A stretch of DNA of 64,000 nucleotides from Campylobacter concisus (GCF_001891085.1 NZ_JXUP01000006.1:248001-312000), one strand, 5' to 3'; positions 8,872 to 18,860 are shown, counted from the stretch's first letter. Numbers and translations: made by a program. The notes: generated from the sequence alone by a model not told the origin.

Positions 8872-9468
8872 TTATTTTGTCTCATAAATTTTTGCCAGAT
8901 CTTCTTTCATTTTTGTGACTTTTATACCACCAAGATAGTATTTTATCCCGTATTGTCCGCTATCTACGTCTGTTAAAATTTGATATTCGCCATTTTTTAT
9001 CACTACTTTAAAAGGTAGTGCGATCTCGTGTTTATATTCGATGTCTCTTACGATCTGTTCGGCAAGTCTGTCATTTATCTTTTGATCGTTTGTTATGAAA
9101 TAATAGGCGTTAAATTTTTGCATAAATTCGTGTAAAACATACTCATTTGTGACATTTTCAAAATGAGTTAGTCCAATTAGTGTAAATTTATCTTTGTTTT
9201 CAAGCTGATATTTTGTAAGCTCGGCTGCCTCTTTTTGGCAAGGTGGGCAAAATGTGCCAAAAATGTCGATCATTAAAACTTTATTTTCATCATTTTTGAT
9301 AGTAAAGCCGTGATCTTTTCGAACTAAAGTAAGCTCCTTGCCGCTTACATCTACAAGTTTGACCTCTTCGTTTGGGCTAAATTCTTTAAAATTTGCATTG
9401 CTGCTCTCGTCTTCGCCACAACCAAAAAAAGCAAATAAAGCTATTATTAAAACAAGTAAATTTTTCAT
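8872..9468 (-). CDS. Thioredoxin-like (TlpA/ResA-type) lipoprotein
   Basis: A protein of 198 residues with a lipoprotein signal (LFAFFGC, lipid-carrying Cys17) and a thioredoxin fold with the redox pair CPPC at residues 74-77 in the context FGTFCPPCQKEAAEL. A cis-Pro loop is likely at EIALPFKVVI. It would act as a membrane-anchored periplasmic thiol-disulfide reductase, for instance keeping apocytochrome CXXCH cysteines reduced, which would fit the cytochrome c synthetase in this window, though that link is inference. It is 8 bases downstream of smpB and ends the long minus-strand operon. Confidence 0.88.
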   Translation of the reverse strand: MKNLLVLIIALFAFFGCGEDESSNANFKEFSPNEEVKLVDVSGKELTLVRKDHGFTIKNDENKVLMIDIFGTFCPPCQKEAAELTKYQLENKDKFTLIGLTHFENVTNEYVLHEFMQKFNAYYFITNDQKINDRLAEQIVRDIEYKHEIALPFKVVIKNGEYQILTDVDSGQYGIKYYLGGIKVTKMKEDLAKIYETK

Positions 9469-9476
9469 CTTATCCC

Positions 9477-9932
9477 TTAAACATATCTTTTTATGGCAGC
9501 TCTTGCCTCTTTGTCTGCCTCGCGTCTTTTTAAAGTCTCGCGCTTGTCGTGCAAATTTTTACCTTTTGCAAGGGCTAGCCTTGCTTTTACGATGTTTTTA
9601 TCGCTTAGATAAAGTGCCAAAACAACCAAAGTAAGCCCATCTTGTGAGACTTGACCAAAAATTTTATCGATCTGCTTTCTGTGCATCAAAAGTTTTCTGG
9701 CTGCTCGCTCATTTGGACGAAATGCGCTGTGTGTGGTCTCAAGATAGCTGATATGAGCGTTTAGTAAGAAAAGCTCACCCTTTATGACGCGCACAAAGCT
9801 ATCTTTTAAATTTGCTCTGCCAGCCCTTAGAGCCTTGACCTCGCTGCCTTTTAAAACGATACCAGCTTCAAAGGTCTCAAGTATACTAAAGTCATGCAAA
9901 GCTTTCTTGTTTTTCGCTAGATCTTTTATCAA
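9477..9932 (-). CDS. smpB: SsrA-binding protein SmpB
   Basis: A protein of 151 residues, normal for SmpB. It binds tmRNA and delivers it to stalled ribosomes in trans-translation. The OB-fold core is clear: [19 protein letters not shown], the [17 protein letters not shown] motif, then the basic tail [20 protein letters not shown] that mimics the codon-anticodon helix in the ribosomal A site. It lies between ispE (11-base gap) and the thioredoxin-like gene. The tmRNA gene itself is not in the window. Confidence 0.97.
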   Translation of the reverse strand: MIKDLAKNKKALHDFSILETFEAGIVLKGSEVKALRAGRANLKDSFVRVIKGELFLLNAHISYLETTHSAFRPNERAARKLLMHRKQIDKIFGQVSQDGLTLVVLALYLSDKNIVKARLALAKGKNLHDKRETLKRREADKEARAAIKRYV

Positions 9933-9943
9933 AATTTTACCTT

Positions 9944-10687
9944 TTATTTTACGCTAAATACGCTACTACCGCTACCACTTAGAAATTTATCTTTAAACTC
10001 GTTCATCTGTGGATAGAGCTTAAAGCATGGGGCAAAAAGATCGTTTAACTCCCTATTTTTATAAATTTCAAGTAGCTCTTTGCTCTTTAAATTTTGCATC
10101 TTTTTTGCAGCATTAACGTCTATGTATTGTAAGAAATTGCTTCTAAAATCTTGATAAACCGCCGGTGTGGAGCAAAAAACATTTGGTGTGAAGATATTTA
10201 AATCTGGCACTTCATCATCAAATTCTTCTATGATCTCACCTATACCTCTTACATTTGCTGCCTTGTAGCCACTTACGAAAAAAGCTACATCTGCACCGAT
10301 TTTAGACGCTATTTGCATCAAATTTTCACGTTTTATATTTAAATTTAGTTCGTCATTTACCATTAGCAAAAAGGTGGCGGCGTTTGAACTACCTCCGCCA
10401 AGGCCCGCACCTATTGGGATATTTTTGTTGATGATGATGTTATGGGAGCTAAAAAACTTGTCGAGCTCGTTTGAAAAGCCGGCTCTTTTTAGCTCATCTA
10501 CCGCTTTTTGGATGATGTTATCTTTTATATCGTGGTTATTGCATTCTATGGCAAAAGAATCTGACTTTTTAAAATAAATTTCGTCAAAAAGCTGCTCACA
10601 GAGGATAAAGCGCGATAAAATTTCGTGGTAGCTGCCTCTAGTGCCAACTATCTTTAAAAATATATTTATCTTTGCAAAGCTTTTCAT
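9944..10687 (-). CDS. ispE: 4-diphosphocytidyl-2-C-methyl-D-erythritol kinase IspE
   Basis: A GHMP kinase of 247 residues that phosphorylates CDP-methylerythritol in the MEP isoprenoid pathway. The N-terminal substrate-binding motif [13 protein letters not shown] is present, and the glycine-rich ATP loop [14 protein letters not shown] is at residues 91-104. The C-terminal motif GSGSSVFSV is also visible. It is slightly short compared with the E. coli enzyme, as usual in Campylobacterota. Its ATG overlaps the stop of csrA by four bases. Confidence 0.95.
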   Translation of the reverse strand: MKSFAKINIFLKIVGTRGSYHEILSRFILCEQLFDEIYFKKSDSFAIECNNHDIKDNIIQKAVDELKRAGFSNELDKFFSSHNIIINKNIPIGAGLGGGSSNAATFLLMVNDELNLNIKRENLMQIASKIGADVAFFVSGYKAANVRGIGEIIEEFDDEVPDLNIFTPNVFCSTPAVYQDFRSNFLQYIDVNAAKKMQNLKSKELLEIYKNRELNDLFAPCFKLYPQMNEFKDKFLSGSGSSVFSVK

Positions 10688-10914
10688 TTCTCGATTTTTT
10701 TAGCTAGCTCGTGGATATCGGCTTCACTTGCAGTTTTTGTGGCATGGATATTTTCGTTTTTGATATCGTTTGCTAGTTCGCTTCTTAGTATCATTGTATT
10801 TCGTGGTGCTTCGATACCGAGTTTAACGGTATTTTTTGAAATATTTACTATGACAACTTTTATGTCATTTCCTATTAAAATTTCTTCATTTTCTTTTCTT
10901 GCTAGGATTAACAT
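10684..10914 (-). CDS. csrA: Carbon storage regulator CsrA
   Basis: An RNA-binding dimer of 76 residues. It starts MLILARKENEEILIG and carries the RNA-contact residues of the family, including the GIEAPRNT motif with the conserved arginine. It binds GGA motifs in mRNA leaders; in Campylobacter it represses flagellin translation and is titrated by FliW. The C-terminal tail after about residue 50 is longer than in E. coli (61 residues). It overlaps truB by 7 bases and ispE by 4, so its level is tied to housekeeping genes. Confidence 0.96.
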   Translation of the reverse strand: MLILARKENEEILIGNDIKVVIVNISKNTVKLGIEAPRNTMILRSELANDIKNENIHATKTASEADIHELAKKIEK

Positions 10915-11729
10915 TTTTCAACCTTATTTAGAGTGTAATTTATAGTATCATCCGTGATTTGGATTACGCTCATAAATTTATCATAATTTAGCAAATAAAT
11001 TCCTTGCTTTTGTGTTTCAAAATCGTTAATTTTTAATTTCTTACCATTAAGAATATCGTTTATGTCCCCAAAGTATGTATTATTCTGAATGTTTAAAAAA
11101 TCACAAATATTCAAAAATTTTTCATTTTCGTAGCAAAATTTGCCTTCACTTATTCTTTTTAATGAGCTTAAAGTTACATTATAACCAAGTCTTTTCCCAA
11201 AAATTTCTGCATACGAACGGATATAACTTCCTTCACTTACGCTTAGACGGATAGCTAAAAATGGGTGCGAGTAGTTTAAAATTTGGCTATCAAAAATTTC
11301 CATCGTTTCTGTCTTTAGCTCAAATTCTTCGCCGTTTCTAGCTAGCTTGTAGGCTCTTGTACCATTTATGTGCTTGGCGCTAAATTTTGGTGGGATGTAG
11401 CTTATCTTGCCAGTTAGCTCGCCTCTAATGGCTTCAAGTTTTTCTAAATTTAGCTCTTTTACATTTGAAATTTCAGTGATATTTTCATTATCCATGCTAG
11501 GACTACTTGCCCCTAGCCAGATCGTAGCTTCATAGACTTTTGGACTTTTATCTAAAAATCTAAAAAATTTCGTATATGAACCAAAGGCAACGATGAGACA
11601 GCCGCTAGCAAATGGATCAAGTGTACCTGAAAATCCAGCTTTTTTAACGCCGTATTTTCTCTTTAATCGCCCTAAAAAGTGGTTTGAACTCATGCTAGCT
11701 GGCTTGTTTGCCACGAAGATGGCGTTCAT
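10908..11729 (-). CDS. truB: tRNA pseudouridine-55 synthase TruB
   Basis: A protein of 273 residues that makes pseudouridine 55 in the T-arm of tRNAs. The catalytic aspartate lies in GFSGTLDPFASGCLIV, and the second family motif is SEGSYIRSYAEIFGKRLGY. The N-terminus NAIFVANKPASMSSNHFL is typical. It overlaps uvrD and csrA at its two ends. It is somewhat short because the C-terminal PUA-type domain is reduced, which is common in this class. Confidence 0.95.
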   Translation of the reverse strand: MNAIFVANKPASMSSNHFLGRLKRKYGVKKAGFSGTLDPFASGCLIVAFGSYTKFFRFLDKSPKVYEATIWLGASSPSMDNENITEISNVKELNLEKLEAIRGELTGKISYIPPKFSAKHINGTRAYKLARNGEEFELKTETMEIFDSQILNYSHPFLAIRLSVSEGSYIRSYAEIFGKRLGYNVTLSSLKRISEGKFCYENEKFLNICDFLNIQNNTYFGDINDILNGKKLKINDFETQKQGIYLLNYDKFMSVIQITDDTINYTLNKVEKC

Positions 11730-13795
11730 ACGGCCTTTTCCACGAAGCTTGACATTATCTCTCTTACATTGCCACCAAAATTTATAGTCAGCTTAAACTC
11801 TTTTTTGATCTTGCTAACCGCGCTCACTCTGCCGATACCAAAAATTTTATGTTTAACAAGGTCACCTTTTTTAAATTCATTACTCTGTTCGATGACTAGC
11901 GAGCCATGCGTGATACCGCTCTCACTTAAAAATCTACTCTTATTTAGCCTCGTGCGCTGACCTTTGTAAAAGCGCGAATTTGCAAAGCTTAGACTAAGTG
12001 TTTTTTTGGCTCTTGTTATCGCCACATAAGCAAGTCTGCGCTCCTCTTCGATATCGCTTCCATCGCCAATTAGTGGGAAAAATCCCTCTTCAAGGCCGAT
12101 CACAAAAAGGTGCTCAAACTCAAGTCCCTTACTTGCATGTACACTCATGATACTTATAGCCTCATCGCTAATGCCGTCTTGCTCGCTTGTTAGCGTGATC
12201 TCGTTTAGAAATTCCTCCAGATCAAAGCTTGGATTTTGCTTGATCTGATCTTTTAAAACAGCGTAAAACTCATCGATGTTCGCCGCTCTTTCAGCACCAT
12301 CTGGCAAGCTCTCGTAGTATTTTTTCACGCCAAATTTAGCTTCAAATTTATCTATCAGGTCAAAAACCGAGCTACTTTCTTGAAGCTCTTTTAGATTGTT
12401 TGCAAACTCAACAAGTGCAGATTTTACCTTTTTGCTAAAGGCTTCATCGTTATCAGAGATGTTTGAGATCGCCTCGTAAATGGAAATTTTGCCTTCAAAC
12501 GCTATTTTTTCAAGCTTATCAAAGCTCACTTTGCCTAGTCCTCGCTTTGGGCGATTTATGATGCGTCTTATTGAAAAATCATCGTTTGGATTATTTATCA
12601 GCCTTAAGTAGCTTATGATATCTTTAATCTCGGCTCTTTCATAAAATTTTACACCGCCGACCATTTTATAAGCGATTTGCTCTTTGTTTAGCCCATCTTC
12701 AAGCGAGCGAGAGAGCGCATTTATGCGGTATAAGATAGCGATATCTTTTGCTTGCACGCCTTTGCTTAAAAGCTCTTTTATGTTCTTTGCGATCTTGCCA
12801 GCTTCAACGTTCTCATCAAAGCTCTCTATCAAATTTACGGCTTCGCCTTCGCCTTTTGTGCCCACAAGCTTCTTGCCAAGGCGGTTGCGGTTATGATCTA
12901 TTAACTCGTTTGCAGCCTTTAGTATCGCCTCGCTCGAGCGGTAGTTTTTCTCAAGTCTAATGATCTTTACATCTTTAAACTGATCTTTAAAATTTAAGAT
13001 ATTATCTATTTTCGCACCACGCCAGCCGTAGATACTTTGATCATCATCGCCCACCACGCAAATGTTTTCGTGGCATAGACAGAGCTTTTTTAGCAGTTTA
13101 TACTGAAGGTCGTTTGTGTCTTGATACTCATCGACCATTATGTATTTGTATCGGTTTGAAATTTCTCTTGCTAGCTCTTCGTTTTCGTCTAAAATTTTAT
13201 ATGTAAGCCCCAGCAGATCGTCAAAATCAACAAGATTATTTGTTTTGAGATAATCTTCATATTTTTCATAAATTTGAGCAGCTTGTTTGTAAAAATTATC
13301 CTTGCTTTTATCGAAAGACGAGAAATTTGCGTTTTTGTAGACCTCTTCGACGCTTAAAAGTGAGTTTTTGTAGTTTGAAATTTCGCTTGACAAAATCGCG
13401 GTTGCGACCGGACTTTCAAAGCTTTTGATGATGCGTTTTTTATCGTCTGTGTCGATTATGACGAAGTTATTTTTTCTGCCAAGCTTTTCTATGTAGAGCT
13501 TTAAAAACAAAAGTCCAAATTTGTGAAATGTGCAAAGAAGCGGCGAGTAGTTTTTGCCGCTTTGGCTTAGCATCGCCATGGCTCTGCTACGCATCTCGTT
13601 GGCGGCTTTGTTTGTAAAAGTAAGAGTTAGTGTATTTGCCGCGTCTATACCGACCTCACCGATGAGGTAGGCAAGCCTAGTTGTGATGGTCTTTGTCTTG
13701 CCGCTGCCAGCTCCTGCAAGTATGAGCATCGGACCATCTATATGAGTAGCTGCTTCACGCTGGGCTTCGTTTAAATTTGATAGTAATTTTTCCAT
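11726..13795 (-). CDS. uvrD: UvrD/PcrA-type superfamily 1 DNA helicase
   Basis: A 3'-5' DNA helicase acting in nucleotide-excision repair and fork rescue. Motifs seen in order: Q motif (LNEAQREAA), Walker A GAGSGKT near residue 29, motif II VDEYQDT, motif III GDDDQSIYGWRGA, motif IV/V region (IMSVHASKGLEFEHLFV) and motif VI EERRLAYVAITRAKK. I use the ATG at 13795 (MEKLLSNLNEAQ, 689 residues). An in-frame TTG at 13831 would add a basic 12-residue leader that is not typical. The C-terminal Tudor-like segment (FKKGDLVKHKIFGIGRV) is intact. It overlaps truB by four bases. Confidence 0.94.
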   Translation of the reverse strand: MEKLLSNLNEAQREAATHIDGPMLILAGAGSGKTKTITTRLAYLIGEVGIDAANTLTLTFTNKAANEMRSRAMAMLSQSGKNYSPLLCTFHKFGLLFLKLYIEKLGRKNNFVIIDTDDKKRIIKSFESPVATAILSSEISNYKNSLLSVEEVYKNANFSSFDKSKDNFYKQAAQIYEKYEDYLKTNNLVDFDDLLGLTYKILDENEELAREISNRYKYIMVDEYQDTNDLQYKLLKKLCLCHENICVVGDDDQSIYGWRGAKIDNILNFKDQFKDVKIIRLEKNYRSSEAILKAANELIDHNRNRLGKKLVGTKGEGEAVNLIESFDENVEAGKIAKNIKELLSKGVQAKDIAILYRINALSRSLEDGLNKEQIAYKMVGGVKFYERAEIKDIISYLRLINNPNDDFSIRRIINRPKRGLGKVSFDKLEKIAFEGKISIYEAISNISDNDEAFSKKVKSALVEFANNLKELQESSSVFDLIDKFEAKFGVKKYYESLPDGAERAANIDEFYAVLKDQIKQNPSFDLEEFLNEITLTSEQDGISDEAISIMSVHASKGLEFEHLFVIGLEEGFFPLIGDGSDIEEERRLAYVAITRAKKTLSLSFANSRFYKGQRTRLNKSRFLSESGITHGSLVIEQSNEFKKGDLVKHKIFGIGRVSAVSKIKKEFKLTINFGGNVREIMSSFVEKAV

Positions 13796-13846
13796 TTTTT
13801 GCTTTTTAAATTTTCTTTTGATTTTAGCCAAAAATGCTTAAAATTA

Positions 13847-14296
13847 CTATTTTTTTTTAAATATATCTTTATTTTTAGGATTTTGTAAAAAGACTGAAAC
13901 TGATTTTTTTGTGTGGTCTGCTTGCTTCTCTTTTGGCTTATGAATAGAAAAATTTACAAGGATTGGGCTATTTTCAACCAAAATTTGAACCACTGCACCG
14001 AGCGGAAAGGAGACCACAGAGGCAAAATTTTCACTACCAAATCCAGCCTCGAAGCTAAGCTCATCTTGTGTTAACTTCGCACTCTCAAGCGTATAGCCAC
14101 CAAGTGAAAACATAATGACTGGCATATTAAAGCTCCTGCTTATCTCATCTGGCAAGCTTGGCTCAAAGCTAACTAGCGGTAAATTTGCCATAACTGAGAA
14201 ATTTACCTCTTTTTCAAGCAAAAAATCAATGCACTCATAGACGTGCATCTTCATCAAAAGTGAAAATTTCTCATCATCTAAAATTTCGTCTAACAT
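13847..14296 (-). CDS. Conserved unknown cytosolic protein
   Basis: A protein of 149 residues with no signal peptide or membrane segment. It has an acidic N-terminus (MLDEILDDEKFSLLMKMHVYECIDFLLEK), a beta-rich middle and a basic tail rich in Lys. No motif I can name. It sits between pepF (one-base gap) and uvrD in a conserved Campylobacter order, so it is a real gene. The C-terminal lysine run overlaps a long T tract in the DNA (13851-13860). Function unknown. Confidence 0.75.
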   Translation of the reverse strand: MLDEILDDEKFSLLMKMHVYECIDFLLEKEVNFSVMANLPLVSFEPSLPDEISRSFNMPVIMFSLGGYTLESAKLTQDELSFEAGFGSENFASVVSFPLGAVVQILVENSPILVNFSIHKPKEKQADHTKKSVSVFLQNPKNKDIFKKK

Positions 14297-14297
14297 T

Positions 14298-16019
14298 TTA
14301 ATCCTTTGAAATTTCTAAAAACTCATCTACTAGCTTTTTAACCTCGTTTATACCGATCTGCCAGAAATTTTTATCATCGATATCAAAGCCAAATTTAGCC
14401 ACAAGCTCCTTTGGACTAAGGCTGCCGCCAAGGCTCAAAAAATCGGTGTAAATTTCAACAAAATTTTTGCATTTGCCACTTTTATAAAGCCCCAAAAGCG
14501 CAAGCACAAGAAGCTGCGCGTAAGAGTAGGCGTAGCAGTAAAATGGCGTGTGGATGAAGTGCGGGATGTAGCTCCACCAAATTTTGTAGTAGTCATTTAG
14601 TGTGATGCTTTTGCCAAACATCTTTTTGCCCTCTCTTAGCCAAATTTTATTTAGCTCATCTAGGCTGATCTCGCCCTCATGTGCGTGCACGGCCCTTTCA
14701 AAGGTGGTGAAATTTATCTGGCGGTAAAGCGTGGCAAATACATCCTCGATCTTGCCAGCGAGCAGTGAAATTTTCTCCTTTTTGCTAAGGCCATCTTTTA
14801 CGTGGTCAAAAACTAGCATCTCGCAAAAGACTGAAGCCGTCTCAGCCGTGGTTAGCGGAGTGTCTGAGTTTAGGTAGCTTACATTATAAGAGAGTTTTTG
14901 ATGCACGGCGTGGCCAAGCTCGTGAGCTAGCGTAAAAAGGTCTCTTCGTTGGTTGGTGTGATTTAGCAAAACATAAGGGTGAGTGTCGCTTGATCCTGAG
15001 TGAGAAAACGCGCCACCTCGCTTGTTTGGCGCCGGATAAACATCGATCCAGCCGTCACTAAAGGCACTTTTTGCTATCTCGCCAAATTTAGGCGAAAATG
15101 CCCCAAACGCCTTTAAAACTATCTTTTTGCACTCATCAAATTTATACTCCCCCTCACTACTAAGAGGTGCGTACCTGTCGTAATCATAAAGCTTTTTAAG
15201 GCCTAAAATTTCTCTTTTGCGCTCGTAAAATTTAGCAACTAGATCAAAATTTTTCTCAGTTACGGCGATGAGTGAGTCAACGCTTTTTTTACTGATTTGA
15301 TTTTCAAGGTGTCTTGGCTCTTCAGGAAGCTTGAAATTTCTAAGCTCGCAGCTTGTTTTTAGATCAGTTTTTATCATATTATATATGTAGCCAAGAAGGT
15401 GCTGGTGCTTTCTAAGCTCGTTTGAGAGGCTTTTGGCGGCTAGTTTTCGCACGCTTTGGTCGTTGTCATGAAGCTTTGCTAAAATTTCCTCTTCGTTTAA
15501 AAGCTCGCCTTTAAATTTAAACCTCATTTTGCTCATGCTCTCATCAAAAAGCCTTGAAAAGCCCTCAGCTCCAGTGCTTGCGGTGCGAAGCAAAACTCTT
15601 TCTTCGGCAACGCTTAGTTGGTGCGGTTTTGCTTTGGTGAGGTTGCTTAGATAGTAGCCATATTTTTTGGAGCTTTTGATGATCTCTTCTTGTTTTTTAG
15701 GGCTAAGCTCATTAAATTTGATCTCGAAAAATATCAAATTTTCATTTGCTTTTGTCGCTATCTCATCGATCTTTGCATAAAACGCTCCCTTGCTTGTATC
15801 TTTGGCAAAATTTAAAAAAGCATAGGTTATTACTTTTGAAATTTTAGCTATCAAACTTTCATATTCACTAAATGCCTTTAAAAACTCGTCTGTTTTTAAA
15901 TTCTCATAATTTTCTAGGTATTTATCTTTAAATTTCTCGCACTCTTTTTGTAAATTTAGTGCGTTTTGCTCGCACTCTTTTTCGTTTGCAAAAAGTGCTT
16001 TTAGATCCCAAATTTGCAT
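14298..16019 (-). CDS. pepF: M3-family oligoendopeptidase F (PepF)
   Basis: A cytosolic zinc metallopeptidase of 573 residues that cleaves short peptides. The zinc motif HELGH is near residue 366 in the context FTLAHELGHAVHQK. The third ligand region (TTAETASVFCEMLVFDH) follows at the normal distance. The N-terminal helical domain is intact. It is the first gene of the minus-strand run down to the thioredoxin-like lipoprotein. The ATG at 16019 is preceded by AAAGGATAAAT. Confidence 0.94.
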   Translation of the reverse strand: MQIWDLKALFANEKECEQNALNLQKECEKFKDKYLENYENLKTDEFLKAFSEYESLIAKISKVITYAFLNFAKDTSKGAFYAKIDEIATKANENLIFFEIKFNELSPKKQEEIIKSSKKYGYYLSNLTKAKPHQLSVAEERVLLRTASTGAEGFSRLFDESMSKMRFKFKGELLNEEEILAKLHDNDQSVRKLAAKSLSNELRKHQHLLGYIYNMIKTDLKTSCELRNFKLPEEPRHLENQISKKSVDSLIAVTEKNFDLVAKFYERKREILGLKKLYDYDRYAPLSSEGEYKFDECKKIVLKAFGAFSPKFGEIAKSAFSDGWIDVYPAPNKRGGAFSHSGSSDTHPYVLLNHTNQRRDLFTLAHELGHAVHQKLSYNVSYLNSDTPLTTAETASVFCEMLVFDHVKDGLSKKEKISLLAGKIEDVFATLYRQINFTTFERAVHAHEGEISLDELNKIWLREGKKMFGKSITLNDYYKIWWSYIPHFIHTPFYCYAYSYAQLLVLALLGLYKSGKCKNFVEIYTDFLSLGGSLSPKELVAKFGFDIDDKNFWQIGINEVKKLVDEFLEISKD

Positions 16020-16067
16020 ATTTATCCTTTAAATTTTTGGGACATTTTACAAAAAAATGGATAAAAG

Positions 16068-16100
16068 TAAAATTTCAGCCAAAATTTAGCTGAAATTTTA
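16068..16100 (-). terminator. Terminator after the serine/threonine symporter gene
   Basis: A perfect 12-base-pair inverted repeat at 16068-16079 and 16089-16100 (arm TAAAATTTCAGC) with a 9-base loop. On the minus strand it is followed by ACTTTTAT. It lies just after the stop of the symporter gene (16107) and before pepF. Confidence 0.7.
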
Positions 16101-16106
16101 TGAAGG

Positions 16107-17474
16107 TTAGTTTGAAGTCTCTGAGGCTACGGCTGTAAAAAGAACGTCTGATGAGCTATTTAACGCAGTTTCAACTGAGTCTTGGATGACGCCTATTGTA
16201 AAGCCAACTGTGACAAACTGCATGGCGATGTCGTTGCCGATACCAAAAAGTCCGCACGCTAATGGCACTAAAAGAAGTGAGCCGCCAGCCACACCAGATG
16301 CGCCGCACGCACCAAGAGCTGAGATGAAGCAAAGAAGTAGCGCATCGCCAAATGTAACTGTGATAGATGGGATAGAATTTACCGCAGTAAGCGCTAGGAT
16401 GCTGATAGTAACTGCTGCACCGCCCATGTTTATGGTGGCACCTAGTGGGATCGAGATCGAGTAAAGCTCCTCTTTTAGACCAAGCTTTTTGCAAAGTGCC
16501 ATATTTACAGGGATATTTGCGGCCGAGCTTCTTGTAAAAAATGCTGAAATAGCGCTCTCTTTTAGGCAGATCATGACAAGTGGATAAGGATTTTTTCTAG
16601 TTAATATAAAAACCATGGCTGGGTAGATGATAAATGCGACAACAAGCATTGCCCCAACAAGAACTAAAATTAGTTTTAGATATCCTGCAAGTACCTCAAA
16701 TCCAGTTTCATGAATGCTAATAGCTACCATGCCAAAAATACCAAATGGAGCTAGTCTAATGATAAATTTAACAATATGAGTTACACCATCGCTTATGTCT
16801 TTAAATACTTTTTTGGTCTCAGCTGTGGAATTTCTAAGTGCTATACCACTACCAACTGCCCAGGTAATGATGCCTATATAGTTGCCATTTGCAAGGGCGT
16901 TTATTGGATTTTCGACCATTTTATAAATGAGATCTTTTAAAACATTGGTAATTCCTTGAGGTGCTGACATATCAGCGCTTGCAAGGCCTTTTAAAGAAAG
17001 CTCCACTGGGAATAAGAAACTAGCAATAACTGCAACAACGGCTGCTAAAAACGTACCAATTAGATAGAGTGTAATGATCTTTTGCATACCTTTTGTATGA
17101 CCAAAATCTCTTAAAATGATGGATGTCGCTACTAGAACAAAGACAAGAATTGGTGCGATAGCTTTTAAAGCGCCTTTAAATAAATCGCCTAAAACTGAAG
17201 CTGAAGCTGCGATAGAATCGGCTGAACTAGCTTTTTCTTTGGCTTCATTTAGCTGCTTGGCTTCATCTTGACTAAGGCGAGTTTTTATAACTTCATCTAC
17301 GCTCAAACCACTTTCGTTTTGAATAGTTTGAATTTTAGCTGAGATCTTGTTATAAGGAGTAGCTTCGTAGTGTGTGTAAAAGCCAACTAGGGCACCTAGA
17401 ATGATACCAACTAAAATTTGAACTATCAAATTTCCATCGGCGTATCTTCTTGCTATGTTTTTAAGCATATTCAT
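16107..17474 (-). CDS. sstT: Sodium:serine/threonine (dicarboxylate/amino acid) symporter, SstT-like
   Basis: A DAACS-family transporter of 455 residues with about eight membrane segments. The family's serine-rich re-entrant loop is seen as [22 protein letters not shown], and the NMGGAAVTI substrate/sodium motif follows. It would import serine or threonine with Na+; serine is a main carbon source for Campylobacter. It is about 40 residues longer than E. coli SstT because of a polar, Lys/Glu-rich loop (about residues 35-80) between the first two membrane segments. TAAGGTGTCAA precedes the ATG. A dicarboxylate substrate cannot be excluded. Confidence 0.85.
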   Translation of the reverse strand: MNMLKNIARRYADGNLIVQILVGIILGALVGFYTHYEATPYNKISAKIQTIQNESGLSVDEVIKTRLSQDEAKQLNEAKEKASSADSIAASASVLGDLFKGALKAIAPILVFVLVATSIILRDFGHTKGMQKIITLYLIGTFLAAVVAVIASFLFPVELSLKGLASADMSAPQGITNVLKDLIYKMVENPINALANGNYIGIITWAVGSGIALRNSTAETKKVFKDISDGVTHIVKFIIRLAPFGIFGMVAISIHETGFEVLAGYLKLILVLVGAMLVVAFIIYPAMVFILTRKNPYPLVMICLKESAISAFFTRSSAANIPVNMALCKKLGLKEELYSISIPLGATINMGGAAVTISILALTAVNSIPSITVTFGDALLLCFISALGACGASGVAGGSLLLVPLACGLFGIGNDIAMQFVTVGFTIGVIQDSVETALNSSSDVLFTAVASETSN

Positions 17475-17570
17475 TTGACACCTTAATAAATTAGTTTTTT
17501 GTTGATTTTAGCTAAACAATTTTTAAATATAAAGAATTTGATAAAGATTAATTAGCTTTTTAAATAGATT

Positions 17571-17579
17571 TGTTACAAT
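17571..17579 (+). promoter_or_regulatory. -10 element of metK
   Basis: TGTTACAAT, an extended -10 with TACAAT at 17574-17579, lies 32 bases before the ATG at 17612. Upstream is the AT-rich periodic sequence typical of Campylobacter sigma-70 promoters, which lack a clear -35. The 137-base gap to the symporter gene shows no riboswitch-like structure. Confidence 0.6.
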
Positions 17580-17611
17580 TGCACAAAATTTTAGTTAATA
17601 AAAGGATAAAA

Positions 17612-18817
17612 ATGTATCTATTTACCTCTGAAGTTGTAAGTCCGGGCCATCCAGATAAATGTGCTGATATCATCGCTGATAGCATAGTGGATACTATTTT
17701 AACGCAAGATCCAAATGGACGCGTCGCTAGCGAAGTTTTTGTGGCTGGAAAAAATATAGTAATAGGTGGAGAGATAAACTCAAAGGTAAAACTCTCTTAT
17801 AAAGACTACGAAAAGATTGTAAAAGACGCTCTTGCGCATATTGGATATGATGGAAAGAGCAATTTCACAAAAGAGCAGTGCTTGCACCCAGATGATATTG
17901 AGGTTAAAGTTTGCATAAATCAACAAAGTCCAGATATAAATCAAGGCGTTGATCAAAGTAGTGGTGAGATCGGAGCAGGCGATCAAGGTATTATGTTTGG
18001 TTTTGCAAGCTGCGAAGCAAAAGAATTTATGCCAGCAGCTATAACTTACGCAAGAATGCTTTGCGATAAAGTATATAAATTTGCCAAAGCAAACCCTGAT
18101 AAGCTTGGTGTTGATATAAAAACACAAGTTACGATTGACTATGGTAGCAAAGACAACTTTGAAAACTGCAAACCTCAAAGCATCCACACTATCGTTGTCT
18201 CTGCCCCTTGCGTGGAGAGCATGAAGATAGAAGAGCTTCGCGCACTAATTCAAAATTTAATAGACGAAACTGGTCTTCCAAAAGAGCTATATAATAAAGA
18301 AAAAACGATCATCTATATAAACCCAACAGGCAGATATGTAAATCACAGCTCACTTCACGATAGCGGCCTAACAGGTAGAAAACTAATCGTTGATAGCTTT
18401 GGTGGATATAGTCCAATAGGCGGCGGTGCTCAGTCAAGTAAGGACTACACAAAGGTTGATCGCAGCGGACTTTACGCAGCGCGCTGGATAGCTAAAAACA
18501 TAGTCGCAGCTGGCCTTGCAAAAAAATGTATCGTCCAGATAAGCTACGCGATCGGTGTTGCAAAGCCAACTTCAGTTAGTGTTGATACCATGGGAACTCA
18601 TGCAAATGGCATAAATGACGATATGCTTTCAAATTTTGTAAGCGAGCATTTCGCTCTAACGCCTCGCTGGATAACAAATAAATTTGGTCTTGATAAGCCA
18701 AGTAAAGATACGTTTTTATATGCAAAAGTAGCTGCAAAAGGTCAAGTAGGAAATGCAAAATACCCTTGGGAAAAGCTTGATGCAGTCGATACTTTCAAGG
18801 CTTTACTAAAAAAATAA
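17612..18817 (+). CDS. metK: S-adenosylmethionine synthase MetK
   Basis: A protein of 401 residues that makes SAM from methionine and ATP. Signatures: SPGHPDKCADIIADSIVD at the N-terminus (residues about 9-26), the GAGDQGIMFGFA loop, and the C-terminal GGGAQSSKDYTKVDRS and GLAKKC regions. The start is the ATG at 17612 with AAAGGATAAA before it. A longer frame from TTG 17570 would run through the promoter and is rejected. It is monocistronic, with its own promoter and a terminator shared with lnt. Confidence 0.97.
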   Translation: MYLFTSEVVSPGHPDKCADIIADSIVDTILTQDPNGRVASEVFVAGKNIVIGGEINSKVKLSYKDYEKIVKDALAHIGYDGKSNFTKEQCLHPDDIEVKVCINQQSPDINQGVDQSSGEIGAGDQGIMFGFASCEAKEFMPAAITYARMLCDKVYKFAKANPDKLGVDIKTQVTIDYGSKDNFENCKPQSIHTIVVSAPCVESMKIEELRALIQNLIDETGLPKELYNKEKTIIYINPTGRYVNHSSLHDSGLTGRKLIVDSFGGYSPIGGGAQSSKDYTKVDRSGLYAARWIAKNIVAAGLAKKCIVQISYAIGVAKPTSVSVDTMGTHANGINDDMLSNFVSEHFALTPRWITNKFGLDKPSKDTFLYAKVAAKGQVGNAKYPWEKLDAVDTFKALLKK

Positions 18818-18822
18818 TCAAA

Positions 18823-18849
18823 AAAGTGGCTTTATCTAAAAGCCACTTT
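18823..18849. terminator. Bidirectional terminator between metK and lnt
   Basis: Arms 18823-18833 (AAAGTGGCTTT) and 18839-18849 form a perfect 11-pair stem with a 5-base loop, flanked by A runs on one side and T-rich sequence on the other. It lies in the 43-base gap between two converging genes and can serve both. Confidence 0.85.
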
Positions 18850-18860
18850 AAATTTCTCTT

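Noticed and set aside
13851-13860. T run at the end of the 149-residue protein gene as a frameshift site
   Set aside because: The homopolymer codes for the lysine tail and is right at the stop codon; no downstream frame would be joined.
16171-16494. Second minus-strand ORF of 107 residues inside the symporter gene
   Set aside because: Alternate frame of the symporter with Trp/Cys/His-rich composition.
17570-17611. In-frame extension of metK to a TTG at 17570
   Set aside because: It covers the -10 element, and the ATG at 17612 has a good ribosome site and the family's normal N-terminus.
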